Of a stretch of DNA of 64,000 bases, positions 39,022-47,587 are shown one piece after another; positions within the stretch are counted from its first letter, which is position 1; every line of letters starts with the position of its first letter. A model generated the notes under the pieces. It made no database searches, was not told the DNA's origin, and was given only the letters and a program-made list of their open reading frames with translations. This DNA is from Chloroflexota bacterium (GTDB taxonomy: Bacteria > Chloroflexota > Anaerolineae > Aggregatilineales > Phototrophicaceae): assembly GCA_016223085.1 (NCBI GenBank), contig JACRPS010000033.1, forward strand, positions 41,689-105,688, in the 5' to 3' direction. The translations under genes were made by a program, and so were the position numbers.

Positions 39022-40962
39022 ATGCCCAAGCGCCTGGTTGTGGCTCTGGCGGTAGCGACTCTCCTGCTGGCGGCCTGGCCGCTGTCCGCGCAGTCCCGTT
39101 CGGTGTTCTGGGAACGCTGGGACGTGCTGATTGATAACGTGGATACCGCCGCAAACCGTTTCAACGTCACCGAGAGCTACAACATTTATTTCACAGGCAC
39201 CTTCCGTTTTGGCTCGGTCGAAATCCCGCGGCAAAACCTGGAGCGCATTCACAGCGTCGAGGTGTATGAAGGCGGCCAGCCGCTGCGCGAAAGCTGCTCC
39301 GAAAGCCCCGGCACGTATTGCGTGCAAAATACAGCCAATGCGCTGTCCGTTGTCTATTATTTCACCCGTCCGGTCAGCGACGACCGGCAGCAGTTTGACA
39401 TCCGGTACACGGTTGACGGGGCGCTGCGGATTTACGACGGCGGCGATCAACTGTGGTGGACGGCTGTCCCCAGCGAACACTTTGGGTTTTCGATTGGCAG
39501 CAGCACGATTACCGTGCAGATGCCATCCGGCTATGCCCCACGTGAAGGCATAGACCCGGTCGTAACTTATGGCGCGCCGGCGGACGTGAACGTGCGCGGT
39601 ACGACCATCACGGCGCGGGCGACGCAGCCATTGGATGGCAACGACTATTTTGAGATTCGCGTGCAGTATCCGCACAATCCGGCGGCGCGCGTCCCGTCGT
39701 GGCAGGCTGATTTTGACCGGCAGCGGGCCTATGAGGAAACCACTAAGCCGCTGGTTGATCTCGGTTTGATCGCGCTGTCCCTGCTGCTGGCAATCGGCGG
39801 CGTGCTGGGCGTGTACGCGCTGTGGTACAACCGGGGGCGCGATCCTAGGATAGGGCCGGTGCCGGAGTACCTGACCGAACCGCCGTCTGAGCTGCCGCCG
39901 GCGGTGGTCGGCACGCTGCTGGACGAGCAGGCCGATCTGCGCGATGTCATTTCCACGATTATTGACCTGGCGCACCGGGGTTACATTGTGATGGAGGAGG
40001 AACAGACCGAGGGCTTGTTTGGCATCGGTCGCAGCCGCACCTTCACCTTCAAACGAACGGACAAATCACTGCAAGGTCTGCGCGTCTTTGAGCAGCGTAT
40101 CATGAATGCGCTGTTTGGTTCCAACCGGATGGAACGGTCGCTTGACTCGCTGCGGAATAAGTTCTATACCGTCATCCCGAAGCTGCAAAACGACCTGTAC
40201 GACGAGGTTGTCCGGGAAGGGCTGTTTACGGCCAAGCCCAGCACAACACGGGCGATGTGGTCAGGACTGGGCACCGGTCTGTTTGTACTGGCGCTGCTGG
40301 TCGGGTTTGGCGGTTTCTCGCTGGTGGAGGGTATTAGCCCGATGCTGCTGTGCGTCCCGGCGGCGCTGGCGCTGGTCGGACTGGCGGCCATGATCGCGGG
40401 GCAGCACATGCCTGCCAAAACACGGCAGGGCGCGGAGGATGCCGCCAAATGGCGCGCGTTCCGCGAGTATTTGCAGAATCTCGACCGCTATTCCAGTATC
40501 GAGGAAGCGGCGAAACACTTTGACGATTATCTGCCCTATGCGGTTGCCTTCGGGATTGATCGTTCCTGGGTGCGGCGCTTCAGCCAACTGGAGAGCGTGC
40601 CGATCCCGCCCTGGTATTTCCCGACCTACATGGGTGGGCCGTACCGCGGCGGCTACCGCGCTGGAACGCCGCTGCGCCCGTCCAGTTATAACGGCGGTGG
40701 TATCAATCCTGGCGAACTGGCGCGCGCCGGTGACGGCGGGTTCTCGCTGGACGATGTATCGCAGAATATCTCCGGCGGGCTGGAATCGATCTCCAGCGGT
40801 CTGACCGAAATGCTGGAGTCCGCCGGGCGCATTATGACCAGCCGCCCACAGTCGGCCAGCACCGGCAGCAGTGGAAGCTGGAGCAGCGGCGGTCGCAGTT
40901 GGAGCGGTGGCGGTTTCAGCGGGGGTGGCAGCAGTGGCGGTGGCAGCCGGGGCTTTGGCTAG
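39022..40962 (+). CDS. DUF2207 membrane protein
   Basis: This 646-residue protein has the DUF2207 layout: a signal peptide (about 1-24), an extracellular beta domain of about 220 residues (FWERWDVLIDNVDTAANRF onward), a membrane helix at about 245-270, a cytoplasmic segment with DVISTIIDLAHRGYIVMEEE (winged-helix-like, about 305-330), two more helices at about 412-460, and a Gly/Ser-rich C-terminus with many GGxS units. DUF2207 proteins are widespread and poorly understood, often linked to envelope stress. It begins a four-gene run with a zinc-ribbon membrane protein, a coiled-coil protein and an SPFH protein, with short gaps. Confidence 0.85.
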   Translation: MPKRLVVALAVATLLLAAWPLSAQSRSVFWERWDVLIDNVDTAANRFNVTESYNIYFTGTFRFGSVEIPRQNLERIHSVEVYEGGQPLRESCSESPGTYCVQNTANALSVVYYFTRPVSDDRQQFDIRYTVDGALRIYDGGDQLWWTAVPSEHFGFSIGSSTITVQMPSGYAPREGIDPVVTYGAPADVNVRGTTITARATQPLDGNDYFEIRVQYPHNPAARVPSWQADFDRQRAYEETTKPLVDLGLIALSLLLAIGGVLGVYALWYNRGRDPRIGPVPEYLTEPPSELPPAVVGTLLDEQADLRDVISTIIDLAHRGYIVMEEEQTEGLFGIGRSRTFTFKRTDKSLQGLRVFEQRIMNALFGSNRMERSLDSLRNKFYTVIPKLQNDLYDEVVREGLFTAKPSTTRAMWSGLGTGLFVLALLVGFGGFSLVEGISPMLLCVPAALALVGLAAMIAGQHMPAKTRQGAEDAAKWRAFREYLQNLDRYSSIEEAAKHFDDYLPYAVAFGIDRSWVRRFSQLESVPIPPWYFPTYMGGPYRGGYRAGTPLRPSSYNGGGINPGELARAGDGGFSLDDVSQNISGGLESISSGLTEMLESAGRIMTSRPQSASTGSSGSWSSGGRSWSGGGFSGGGSSGGGSRGFG

Positions 40963-40971
40963 GGGAGAAAC

Positions 40972-41490
40972 ATGAACACAGGTCGTCTGGTTGGCATCAT
41001 TCTGATCGTCGTGGGCTTCGGCGTGGCGGTGATCGCCGGTTTGTGGCTGGCGTTGCAGGTCTCGGCCACGCAGCTCAGCGCGGGGGGCGCGCTCGTCGGC
41101 GCGGGGATTGCCTTTGTGCCGGTGGCACTGCTGGTCGGGTTTGGCATTTATATGGTCGTGCAGGGCGGCAGGGAAGCGGTAGCCGAGTCCAGTATGCAGC
41201 AGCAGCGCCGCCTGCTCGATATCGTTAAAAGTCGCGGCCAGGTGAGCGTGTCTGATCTGGCGTTGGAGATGCGCATCAGCATGGATACCGTGAAAGACCT
41301 GGTATATCAGTTGGTGGGCTTGCAGGTGTTCAGCGGCTATATCAACTGGCAGGATGGCATTCTGTATTCGGCTGAAGCCAGCAAACTCCGCGAACTGGAT
41401 AAGTGCAAAAACTGCGGCGGCGAGATTAACCTGGTTGGCAAGGGCGTCGTGGTGTGCAAATACTGCGGCACTGAATATTTCCTGACCTGA
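40972..41490 (+). CDS. Two-helix membrane protein with winged-helix-like region and C-terminal zinc ribbon
   Basis: The protein has 172 residues: two membrane helices (about 7-30 and 38-63), a helical region resembling a winged helix (about 80-130: LLDIVKSRGQVSVSDLALEM), and a zinc ribbon at the end with CKNCGG and CKYCGT, a CxxC-x14-CxxC arrangement. It lies 9 bases after the DUF2207 gene. The combination resembles zinc-ribbon partners of SPFH proteins, such as YdjG in the Bacillus ydjFGHI locus (from memory). It may be a membrane adaptor recruiting the SPFH protein encoded two genes later. Confidence 0.8.
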   Translation: MNTGRLVGIILIVVGFGVAVIAGLWLALQVSATQLSAGGALVGAGIAFVPVALLVGFGIYMVVQGGREAVAESSMQQQRRLLDIVKSRGQVSVSDLALEMRISMDTVKDLVYQLVGLQVFSGYINWQDGILYSAEASKLRELDKCKNCGGEINLVGKGVVVCKYCGTEYFLT

Positions 41491-41528
41491 AGCGCCGCAA
41501 ATCACCAAGAATGAACAGGAGAAAAACG

Positions 41529-42059
41529 ATGTCTGACCTGTATCAACGTATTTCTGGCGAACGCGGCTCGTTGGAACGGCTGCTGATGCGCCTGCCCGGC
41601 TTTGAAGGCTATCTCGACCAAAAAGCCCGCCGCTCGGCAGACCGCATGGTACGCGATTACATCGCCGCCCGGCTGGACGAACGGATTGACCGGCTGGCCG
41701 AAATTGAACGGAAGCTGCTGGACAGCGGTGGCCTGTCGTACATGAGCAAAACGAACGCTGTTAAAACGCGGATGCAGCTTTACCGTGACCGGGTCAAAAC
41801 CGCCGCGCCGGGCTATTCGGGGTTTTTCGCTGATGTTGAGGTCGGGCCGGAACAGCTTGAAACAATCTACATGTTTGACGAACTCCAGATCAAATATGCT
41901 GACCAGTTCCAGACGGCGCTGGCCGCGCTGGAGCAGGCCGTGACCAACAATGCTGGCATTGACGAGGCGCTGGCCGCCGTTGACCGGGTGACGGCGGAAG
42001 CCAATGAAGCCTTTGCCAAACGTGATGACCTGCTGACGGGTCTAGGTAGCTCATTATAA
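41529..42059 (+). CDS. Soluble helical protein of the SPFH cluster
   Basis: This 176-residue protein is predicted to be wholly helical, with charged heptad-like stretches (RSADRMVRDYIAARLDERI, LAEIERKLLDSGG) and no membrane segment or enzyme motif. I do not recognise a named family. The ATG at 41529 follows AGGAG by 8 bases; a longer form from 41511 is less likely. It lies 38 bases after the zinc-ribbon gene and 37 before the SPFH gene. By position it could be a peripheral membrane partner, loosely comparable to PspA or YdjH of Bacillus; this is inference. Confidence 0.75.
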   Translation: MSDLYQRISGERGSLERLLMRLPGFEGYLDQKARRSADRMVRDYIAARLDERIDRLAEIERKLLDSGGLSYMSKTNAVKTRMQLYRDRVKTAAPGYSGFFADVEVGPEQLETIYMFDELQIKYADQFQTALAALEQAVTNNAGIDEALAAVDRVTAEANEAFAKRDDLLTGLGSSL

Positions 42060-42096
42060 TTCGTATAGTCAACAACACCACAACAGGAGAAATGGC

Positions 42097-43176
42097 ATGG
42101 CACGCATTATTGACGTTATTGACCACGTCAACGTCGGTGACGAAGAACTCGCATACCGCGAACCGCAGCAGGGCAGCGGCGACTGGCGCATGGGGTCGCA
42201 GGTCATCGTCGGGGAAAGTCAGGCCGCCGTGTTTGTACGGGGTGGGCAGGCGCTTGACGTGTTGGGGCCGGGACGGCATACCCTATCCACCGCCAACATC
42301 CCGCTGCTCGCCGGGCTGATCGGGATGGCGACCAGTGGGCGCACACCGTTCACCGCCGACCTGTATTTTGTCAATCTGAAGGATATGCCGCAGGTAGGGT
42401 GGGGGACTAATCCGCCAATTGTCATGGAAACGCCGGGGCGCGGCATGGGCGTGGTACTGCTCATCACGCACGGCGTAATTGACATTGGCGTGGACGACCC
42501 GCTGCTGTTTGTGAAACAGTACGCCGTTGGCAAGGCTATCGTCACCCTGCGCGACATAAAAGACCGTATCCAGAGCCTGCTGCTGGGAGAGATTGCTGAA
42601 CTACTGTCCAAGAGCGGAGCGCAGAGCGTGCCGGATGCCAACCGCCTGCTCGGCGACCTGGAAGGCGCGATGCTGGCGAAGGTCAACGACAAGTTTGCCG
42701 CGCTGGGGCTGCGGATTAAGGCGTTTGAGGCCAAGCCATTCACCGCCAAGGATGTCAGCCTGGAAGAACTGCGGAATTACGTCAGCCTGGACATCTGGGA
42801 ACGGGTGCAGCGGTTGAATATCGCCCAGAAAGCGGCGGAGAATCCTGGTTTGGGTGGCGCGTTGGCCGGCGCGGGGGTCGGCCTGGGCGTGGGGCAACAG
42901 ATGGGCGCAGCGCTGAATCCGGAAGCGGCGGCGCTGCAACAGCAGATGGCACAGCAGCAGATGATGATGCAGCAAATGATGATGGACATGATGAAACGCA
43001 GCGGCGAGCAGCCTCCCGCACCTGCCGGCGGCGCGCCGGCGAATCCCCAGACAAAAGAGGAAATTCAGGCGCTGCTCGATAACTTGGATATACAGCTTGC
43101 CTCCGGCAAAATCTCGGAGACCGCTTATAACACGCTGGTCGCGAAGTGGCAAAAGCGGCTGGAAAGCCTGGGTTAA
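42097..43176 (+). CDS. SPFH-domain protein (YdjI-like) with short C-terminal domain
   Basis: The product has 359 residues. An SPFH/Band 7 domain fills about 20-250, with SQVIVGESQAAVFVRGGQALDVLGPGRHTL at its start (split here as SQVIVGESQAAVFVRGG and a GPGRHTL turn) and NYVSLDIWERVQRLNIAQ near its end. A Gly-rich stretch and a Met/Gln-rich helix (about 275-308) follow, and the last 45 residues (TKEEIQALLDNLDIQLASG) form a SHOCT-like oligomerisation domain. It belongs to the virion-core/YdjI group of SPFH proteins, which form membrane platforms and recruit PspA in Bacillus. It is the last gene of the cluster, and its stop overlaps the convergent glycosyltransferase stop by 4 bases. Confidence 0.88.
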   Translation: MARIIDVIDHVNVGDEELAYREPQQGSGDWRMGSQVIVGESQAAVFVRGGQALDVLGPGRHTLSTANIPLLAGLIGMATSGRTPFTADLYFVNLKDMPQVGWGTNPPIVMETPGRGMGVVLLITHGVIDIGVDDPLLFVKQYAVGKAIVTLRDIKDRIQSLLLGEIAELLSKSGAQSVPDANRLLGDLEGAMLAKVNDKFAALGLRIKAFEAKPFTAKDVSLEELRNYVSLDIWERVQRLNIAQKAAENPGLGGALAGAGVGLGVGQQMGAALNPEAAALQQQMAQQQMMMQQMMMDMMKRSGEQPPAPAGGAPANPQTKEEIQALLDNLDIQLASGKISETAYNTLVAKWQKRLESLG

Positions 43177-45035
43177 GGCAGGGTGATGGTCTGAAGGCGA
43201 TAACTGTCCTCCCCGTTCGCCAGGCGGGCACGCTCTCCGGTGACGGGGTTATAGAAGCCAACGCGCACCTCATACTCACCTGGTAGAACGGTCGCGGTGG
43301 GTAGGACATACACATCACGGTAAATGGCCGCCAGCGCCCAATCAGTGGTGCTGACGCGGCCATTTTGTGGATAGCGGTCATCCTGCGACCACAGTGGCGT
43401 GCCGGTAGCTGGGTTGATCGCCCCGGTCAGATGGACAAAAACTTTATAGGGTGTCTCAGTGGTCCGGTCAGGTCTCCAGTAGAGCCAGACGGTGATTTCG
43501 CCGGTTGGTTCTGGCGGAAGCCAGACCTGCGCGCTGACTAATTCCGCGACTCCGGCGAATACCGCCCGTTCCGCCGGAACGACTTCATCGGCAGCCCAGC
43601 GCATATACTGCTGAACTCTCATGCCGGATAGCTGCGTGTCCCGCACCAGTTGCAGGTTATCCTGCAACCACCTTTCTACCACTCCATAATTCGGCCAATC
43701 CGGGAAGGTTTGCCCAACCAGCCAGATCGAACGATAGCGGCGGCTGTCAGTTTCGAGTTCCTGGTGAATCTCGCTGACTGGCTGTGACGGATTCGCGGGC
43801 AGGCCGATGTCACGGGCGGCGCCATCATAGTAGTAGCCAAAGGCGGGGTCGACGGATAGTTGGATAATCAAATCGTCCGGTTTCACGCGCGTTTCAAGAT
43901 ACTGCGTTAACGCTGGCCAGTTCTTGGCTTTCGCGTAGTCAATCCCCCAATATAAATTATAGACAGAATGTAAGGTAAAGACCAGCCCTGTACCGAGAAG
44001 TATGACCCCTATGAAACGCGGATAACAAAGTAAGGAGTCAACCAGAAAGGCGATGAGCAGAACAAATACAGGTACCACTGACAGAACATAACGAGGAGCA
44101 AAAATATCAAATCGAAGCGACGAAACACTTAACAATACCAGAGGAAAAAATCCTACCAGCAAAAAAAAGATAAACAAATACCGTTGTTCGCTTCGCCAGA
44201 GCCATATAAAAGCCAAGACAAACACTATCAGCAATCCTACTCCCAACACTGGCATATATAACGAAGGTAATGTTTCCCCCCATACCAGTACAGGGAGAAA
44301 CCAGGTCAGCAGCCGAGGAAGGTTCAAACCGGTTCCTGTTGTCCCCCCATAACCTCCCGTAGTTATCAATTGCCCCTGAAGCACAACAAAGGAAAGTGCT
44401 GACGGTAGAACAACGACAGCCTGAACCAGCAGTAATCGAAGGATACGAGAGGGTGCTTTCCGATATACCACTAGCACAAACAGAAAAAAGCCAGTCTGAT
44501 TGAACCATTCAAAATAGAAAACATTGGCTGCCAGCAAAGCACCTACCAAATACAGTGCCCAGTCCAACCAGTGATTTCGCTGGACAGCCCGCAACCCCAG
44601 CCACAGAGCGACAACACTCACACCCGACCAGATGGCATAGTTCCGCGCATCCTGTGAATGCCAGATCAGATACGGGTGACACGCCCAGAGCAAAGCTGCC
44701 AGAAGCCCTGCCCGATGGTTTAGTAAACGCCTACCAAGCCCATAGCAGGCAGCAATGCCCAGTACATTAACCAGTGCCGGCAGATAGCGAGCCGAAAACT
44801 CACTCGTTCCTGCCAGCAGACCCCAGATTCGAAACAGGACATAGTTTAGAAACGGATGCGGTTCAATCGTTGCAATCCGGGAGAGCGATTCAGCCAGGGG
44901 AAGGGACATCCAGTTCTGGACGGTGAATGCTTCGTCACCACGCAGCGGACTCACGTCCAGGCGATAAATTCGCAGTAAAAAGCCGGCTGTGACAAGTAAC
45001 AGCATCACAACCGGCATGGTTTTTCTGGCAGTCAT
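43173..45035 (-). CDS. GT39/ArnT-type membrane glycosyltransferase
   Basis: This 620-residue protein has about ten to twelve membrane helices. The first extracellular loop has LSPLRGDEAFTVQNW-type acid residues (SPLRGDEAF), the catalytic Asp-Glu of GT-C enzymes, then PHPFLNYVLFRIWG and WHSQDARNYAIW, as in the PMT/ArnT/RgtA superfamily. A soluble extracellular domain of about 200 residues ends the protein and includes a beta-sandwich (VSAQVWLPPEPTGEITVWLYW). Such enzymes transfer a sugar from a polyprenyl phosphate donor to protein or lipid on the outer face. The middle of the gene (about 43900-44700) is visibly less GC-rich than its neighbours, hinting at separate ancestry. Possible acceptors are surface proteins, archaellin included, but nothing links them here. 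Confidence 0.88.
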   Translation of the reverse strand: MTARKTMPVVMLLLVTAGFLLRIYRLDVSPLRGDEAFTVQNWMSLPLAESLSRIATIEPHPFLNYVLFRIWGLLAGTSEFSARYLPALVNVLGIAACYGLGRRLLNHRAGLLAALLWACHPYLIWHSQDARNYAIWSGVSVVALWLGLRAVQRNHWLDWALYLVGALLAANVFYFEWFNQTGFFLFVLVVYRKAPSRILRLLLVQAVVVLPSALSFVVLQGQLITTGGYGGTTGTGLNLPRLLTWFLPVLVWGETLPSLYMPVLGVGLLIVFVLAFIWLWRSEQRYLFIFFLLVGFFPLVLLSVSSLRFDIFAPRYVLSVVPVFVLLIAFLVDSLLCYPRFIGVILLGTGLVFTLHSVYNLYWGIDYAKAKNWPALTQYLETRVKPDDLIIQLSVDPAFGYYYDGAARDIGLPANPSQPVSEIHQELETDSRRYRSIWLVGQTFPDWPNYGVVERWLQDNLQLVRDTQLSGMRVQQYMRWAADEVVPAERAVFAGVAELVSAQVWLPPEPTGEITVWLYWRPDRTTETPYKVFVHLTGAINPATGTPLWSQDDRYPQNGRVSTTDWALAAIYRDVYVLPTATVLPGEYEVRVGFYNPVTGERARLANGEDSYRLQTITLP

Positions 45036-45037
45036 GT

Positions 45038-45853
45038 TTAACGGATCGCCTGTTCCAATGCCTCCGCAATCTCCTCAGGAGCTATGGTACCTGCCGTTTC
45101 CTCGATAACAGCAACTGCCCTGGAAGGCTTACCGTGTTTTTTCTTCACCGGAGTTACCTCCTGAGGAGATTGCTGGCGCGCGTGCTCGCGGAGGTAGTCG
45201 CGCAGGTTCGGCTCCCGCTTGCTGTCCGCGAATAGCACTGGCACGGTGGGATTGTTGATCTCCAGCCGGACACGCGGATCAACAAAGATAATCAGGGGCT
45301 GCACTTCGATATTCGGCGCGACCGCCGCGATCAAACTTTTGACGTGTGCCGCCGCCCGCAAGGCCTCCTCGGTCGGATTGCCAATATCATCGCGGCGGAA
45401 GATACGCGAGATCAAGCGGAACGCACCGCCCGGCGCTTTCCAGCGATCACCGTCTACCGTGAAAGACCCCTCCTGATAACGGGTTACCATCGCAAAGACA
45501 CCATGTGGTGTCACCAGCACATGGCGAGCCGGAAAATGGTAGTAATTGTACAGCACGCTGCGTTTGCTAATCCCCTTGAGCGCCTCCCGAATCGCATCCT
45601 CCGGGCGCGGGCGGCGCATCCAGAGATTGGTCATCCGGACCGAGGCCAGGGTGCTGATAAAACCGAGTGGCAGCACCACCCAGGGCAGAATCAACGCCAG
45701 CAGCACTGACAGATTGTCGGGACTGGTTGTATTTGTCAACTGGGTGTTGGCGATAATAAAACCGCCGATCAACACCGCCATACTGAAGAAAAAGAGAAAG
45801 TTCGCCAGCCGGCGGTTGCGCCGTACCAGCTTCCAGTTGGTTTCAACCCGCAT
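45038..45853 (-). CDS. Two-helix membrane protein with NERD-like domain
   Basis: This 271-residue protein has two membrane helices (about 18-36 and 48-70) and a cytoplasmic domain whose core ARHVLVTPHGVFAMVTRYQEG resembles NERD (nuclease-related) domains, which have the pattern of a strand, GP-x-GV(F/Y) and a later acidic/lysine pair. Later strands IEVQPLIIFVDPRVRLEI and VPVLFADSKREP fit the fold. The C-terminus is Glu/Lys-rich. The nuclease catalytic residues are not clear, so activity is doubtful. It is 24 bases after the extracellular protein gene and 2 bases before the glycosyltransferase gene, so all three are probably one operon. Confidence 0.7.
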   Translation of the reverse strand: MRVETNWKLVRRNRRLANFLFFFSMAVLIGGFIIANTQLTNTTSPDNLSVLLALILPWVVLPLGFISTLASVRMTNLWMRRPRPEDAIREALKGISKRSVLYNYYHFPARHVLVTPHGVFAMVTRYQEGSFTVDGDRWKAPGGAFRLISRIFRRDDIGNPTEEALRAAAHVKSLIAAVAPNIEVQPLIIFVDPRVRLEINNPTVPVLFADSKREPNLRDYLREHARQQSPQEVTPVKKKHGKPSRAVAVIEETAGTIAPEEIAEALEQAIR

Positions 45854-45876
45854 GAGCGCCGTTTTATCCTTAATCG

Positions 45877-47043
45877 CTATGGCTTGGGTGTAGCCGTCGG
45901 CGTGGGTGTCGCCGTTTCAACACCCGGAATAAAGTATGAGAGATTCCCCCCCTGGCGAACTTCAGCGCAGATCAAATCGCCGATCCGCAGCGTCGGCAGC
46001 AGCTCCCAGCGCCGGGGCGAACCATAGGCAGCGCCGATGACCGCCAGATCAATGTCCGCCGGGTTCGCACGAATACAGTGGGTAACGGGCGCCGGAAGCT
46101 GCCCGGTGATCGGCGCGCCGCGTGTGTTATAGAAGGTCACATCATACAGCAGTTGCCGCCGCGCGAAACCCAGCGGCGAGGGCGGCGCATACCCCGGCCA
46201 TATCGCCGTACAGGTTGGACTCAAGCCGCCCCGGAAGGTCACGCCGACATCAGCTGTATCCCAGGAAAGTGTATCGCAGGCTGGCGCATAGGTACGTAAC
46301 ACACTGAGATCCGCACCAGCCGCCGCAATCTGGGTAATCACAGGCGCTGCTGTTGCCGGCGTACCGGACACGCTGATGGTCGGCAGCGGGGTAATGGTCA
46401 GCGTTCCCGGTGTAACCGAACCCGCCGCCGCGCTGCTGATTTCACCAGTAATCCGCGCAATGCCCTGCATATCAATATTAACCGGCGCTGTGCCGTCCGC
46501 CGGGCCGAGCACCTGCGCAGAGGCCAGATTCGCCAGATTAAAACGACCACCCGGCGTCCATGCCCAGTAGGTCAGGACCGACGTACCGGAAGTATCCGCC
46601 AGGAATTTAAAGTCTACTGGCAGGTAAAAACCAATCCAGACTACTGGCTGCGTCACCGTAACCGGCGTGGGGAAGGTGACGGTGACAACACCAGTCTGGT
46701 TAATCGTAACCTGTGTCTGCCCGGCCAGCACCGCATCCACCGGCGAACCACCGTTGGCATCCTGATACACCACCACATCCACCGGAGTGGTAGCCACCGG
46801 CGTATCCACCGCAATGCTCACCCGGTCAATCACCGCCGGGAGCTGCAAACCCAACGGCGTCAGATCAAACCCGTTCATCACCAGTGTGGGTTCACCGGTG
46901 ATGAACCAGGAGGTGCTGGCATCACCCTGATTGTTCGACAGCACCCGATCACCCGCCTGCACTCCCAGCAGCGGAATCAAAACCAGCACCAGGATTGCCA
47001 CTCCAGGGAGCAGCAGATATTGTCGCTTGAATCGAAACATCAT
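45877..47043 (-). CDS. Secreted protein of unknown function with Thr/Pro-rich tail
   Basis: The product is 388 residues long. After a short basic start (MMFRFKRQ) comes a signal peptide or anchor (about 8-28), a beta-rich domain (about 30-190) resembling a surface or carbohydrate-binding module (PTLVMNGFDLTPLGLQLP, VVWIGFYLPVDFKFLADTS), a linker, and a second domain with four scattered cysteines (YAPACDTLSWDTADVGVTF, LSPTCTAIWPGY, HCIRANPADIDL, LICAEVRQGG). The last residues are Thr/Pro-rich. I do not recognise a named family. The ATG at 47043 is chosen because AGGA lies six bases before it and the signal peptide begins there; the longer frame adds 32 unlikely residues. Confidence 0.7.
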   Translation of the reverse strand: MMFRFKRQYLLLPGVAILVLVLIPLLGVQAGDRVLSNNQGDASTSWFITGEPTLVMNGFDLTPLGLQLPAVIDRVSIAVDTPVATTPVDVVVYQDANGGSPVDAVLAGQTQVTINQTGVVTVTFPTPVTVTQPVVWIGFYLPVDFKFLADTSGTSVLTYWAWTPGGRFNLANLASAQVLGPADGTAPVNIDMQGIARITGEISSAAAGSVTPGTLTITPLPTISVSGTPATAAPVITQIAAAGADLSVLRTYAPACDTLSWDTADVGVTFRGGLSPTCTAIWPGYAPPSPLGFARRQLLYDVTFYNTRGAPITGQLPAPVTHCIRANPADIDLAVIGAAYGSPRRWELLPTLRIGDLICAEVRQGGNLSYFIPGVETATPTPTATPKP

Positions 47044-47151
47044 GTTATCCTGACTGAGACAGCCAAACTCACCGACCATCCCACAACCTGTATCTATCAA
47101 AACTGCGGCTATTTTAGGTGGTATATGGCAAAGGGTCAAGCAAACCGAGAG

Positions 47152-47179
47152 TTGCCAGCCGAAAGAGCAGTGCTATAAT
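47152..47179 (+). promoter_or_regulatory. Promoter of the yajC-secD-secF operon
   Basis: TTGCCA (47152-47157) and TATAAT (47174-47179) are 16 bases apart and lie about 33 bases before the yajC ATG. Confidence 0.7.
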
Positions 47180-47212
47180 TCTCTCCGTCTTCAGAAAAAT
47201 CAGGAAACAACC

Positions 47213-47545
47213 ATGCAGGAATTCGCGCTACTCGCGTTGGTAATGGTGCTGGCACTTGGCGCCTACTGGGCGATGATTATTTTCCCCAAACAGCGCGATT
47301 TTCAGAAACGGCAGCATTACGTCCGTAACCTGAATATAGGAGATGAAGTTGTCACTTATGGCGGCATCATCGGCAGGGTAGTAGCCATCGAACCCGATCA
47401 GGGTACCGCTCAGCTTGAAATTGCCTCCGGCGTTGTCATTCGTATTCTCACCGCCGCTCTGGTTCAGCCGTATGACCCCGAAGTGTTTGCCAGCGCCGCT
47501 CGCAAAGGCTTCGACGACCAGCCATCCGCTCACCCAGAACGTTAA
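47213..47545 (+). CDS. yajC: Preprotein translocase accessory subunit YajC
   Basis: This 110-residue protein has one N-terminal membrane helix (about 3-22) and a cytoplasmic beta-barrel with NLNIGDEVVTYGGIIGRVV, the YajC signature. YajC associates with SecD and SecF in the holotranslocon. AGGAA precedes the ATG by seven bases. The secD gene follows after 42 bases, the usual order. Confidence 0.92.
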   Translation: MQEFALLALVMVLALGAYWAMIIFPKQRDFQKRQHYVRNLNIGDEVVTYGGIIGRVVAIEPDQGTAQLEIASGVVIRILTAALVQPYDPEVFASAARKGFDDQPSAHPER

Positions 47546-47587
47546 CAACACCCAACCAATCGGACCCAAGAAAGGTAGAGTTGAGGA

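Noticed and set aside
40261..41508. Minus-strand open frame of 415 codons opposite the DUF2207 and zinc-ribbon genes
   Set aside because: Its Ala/Thr and His/Gln-rich sequence comes from the Gly/Ser-rich coding of the real gene; no family features.
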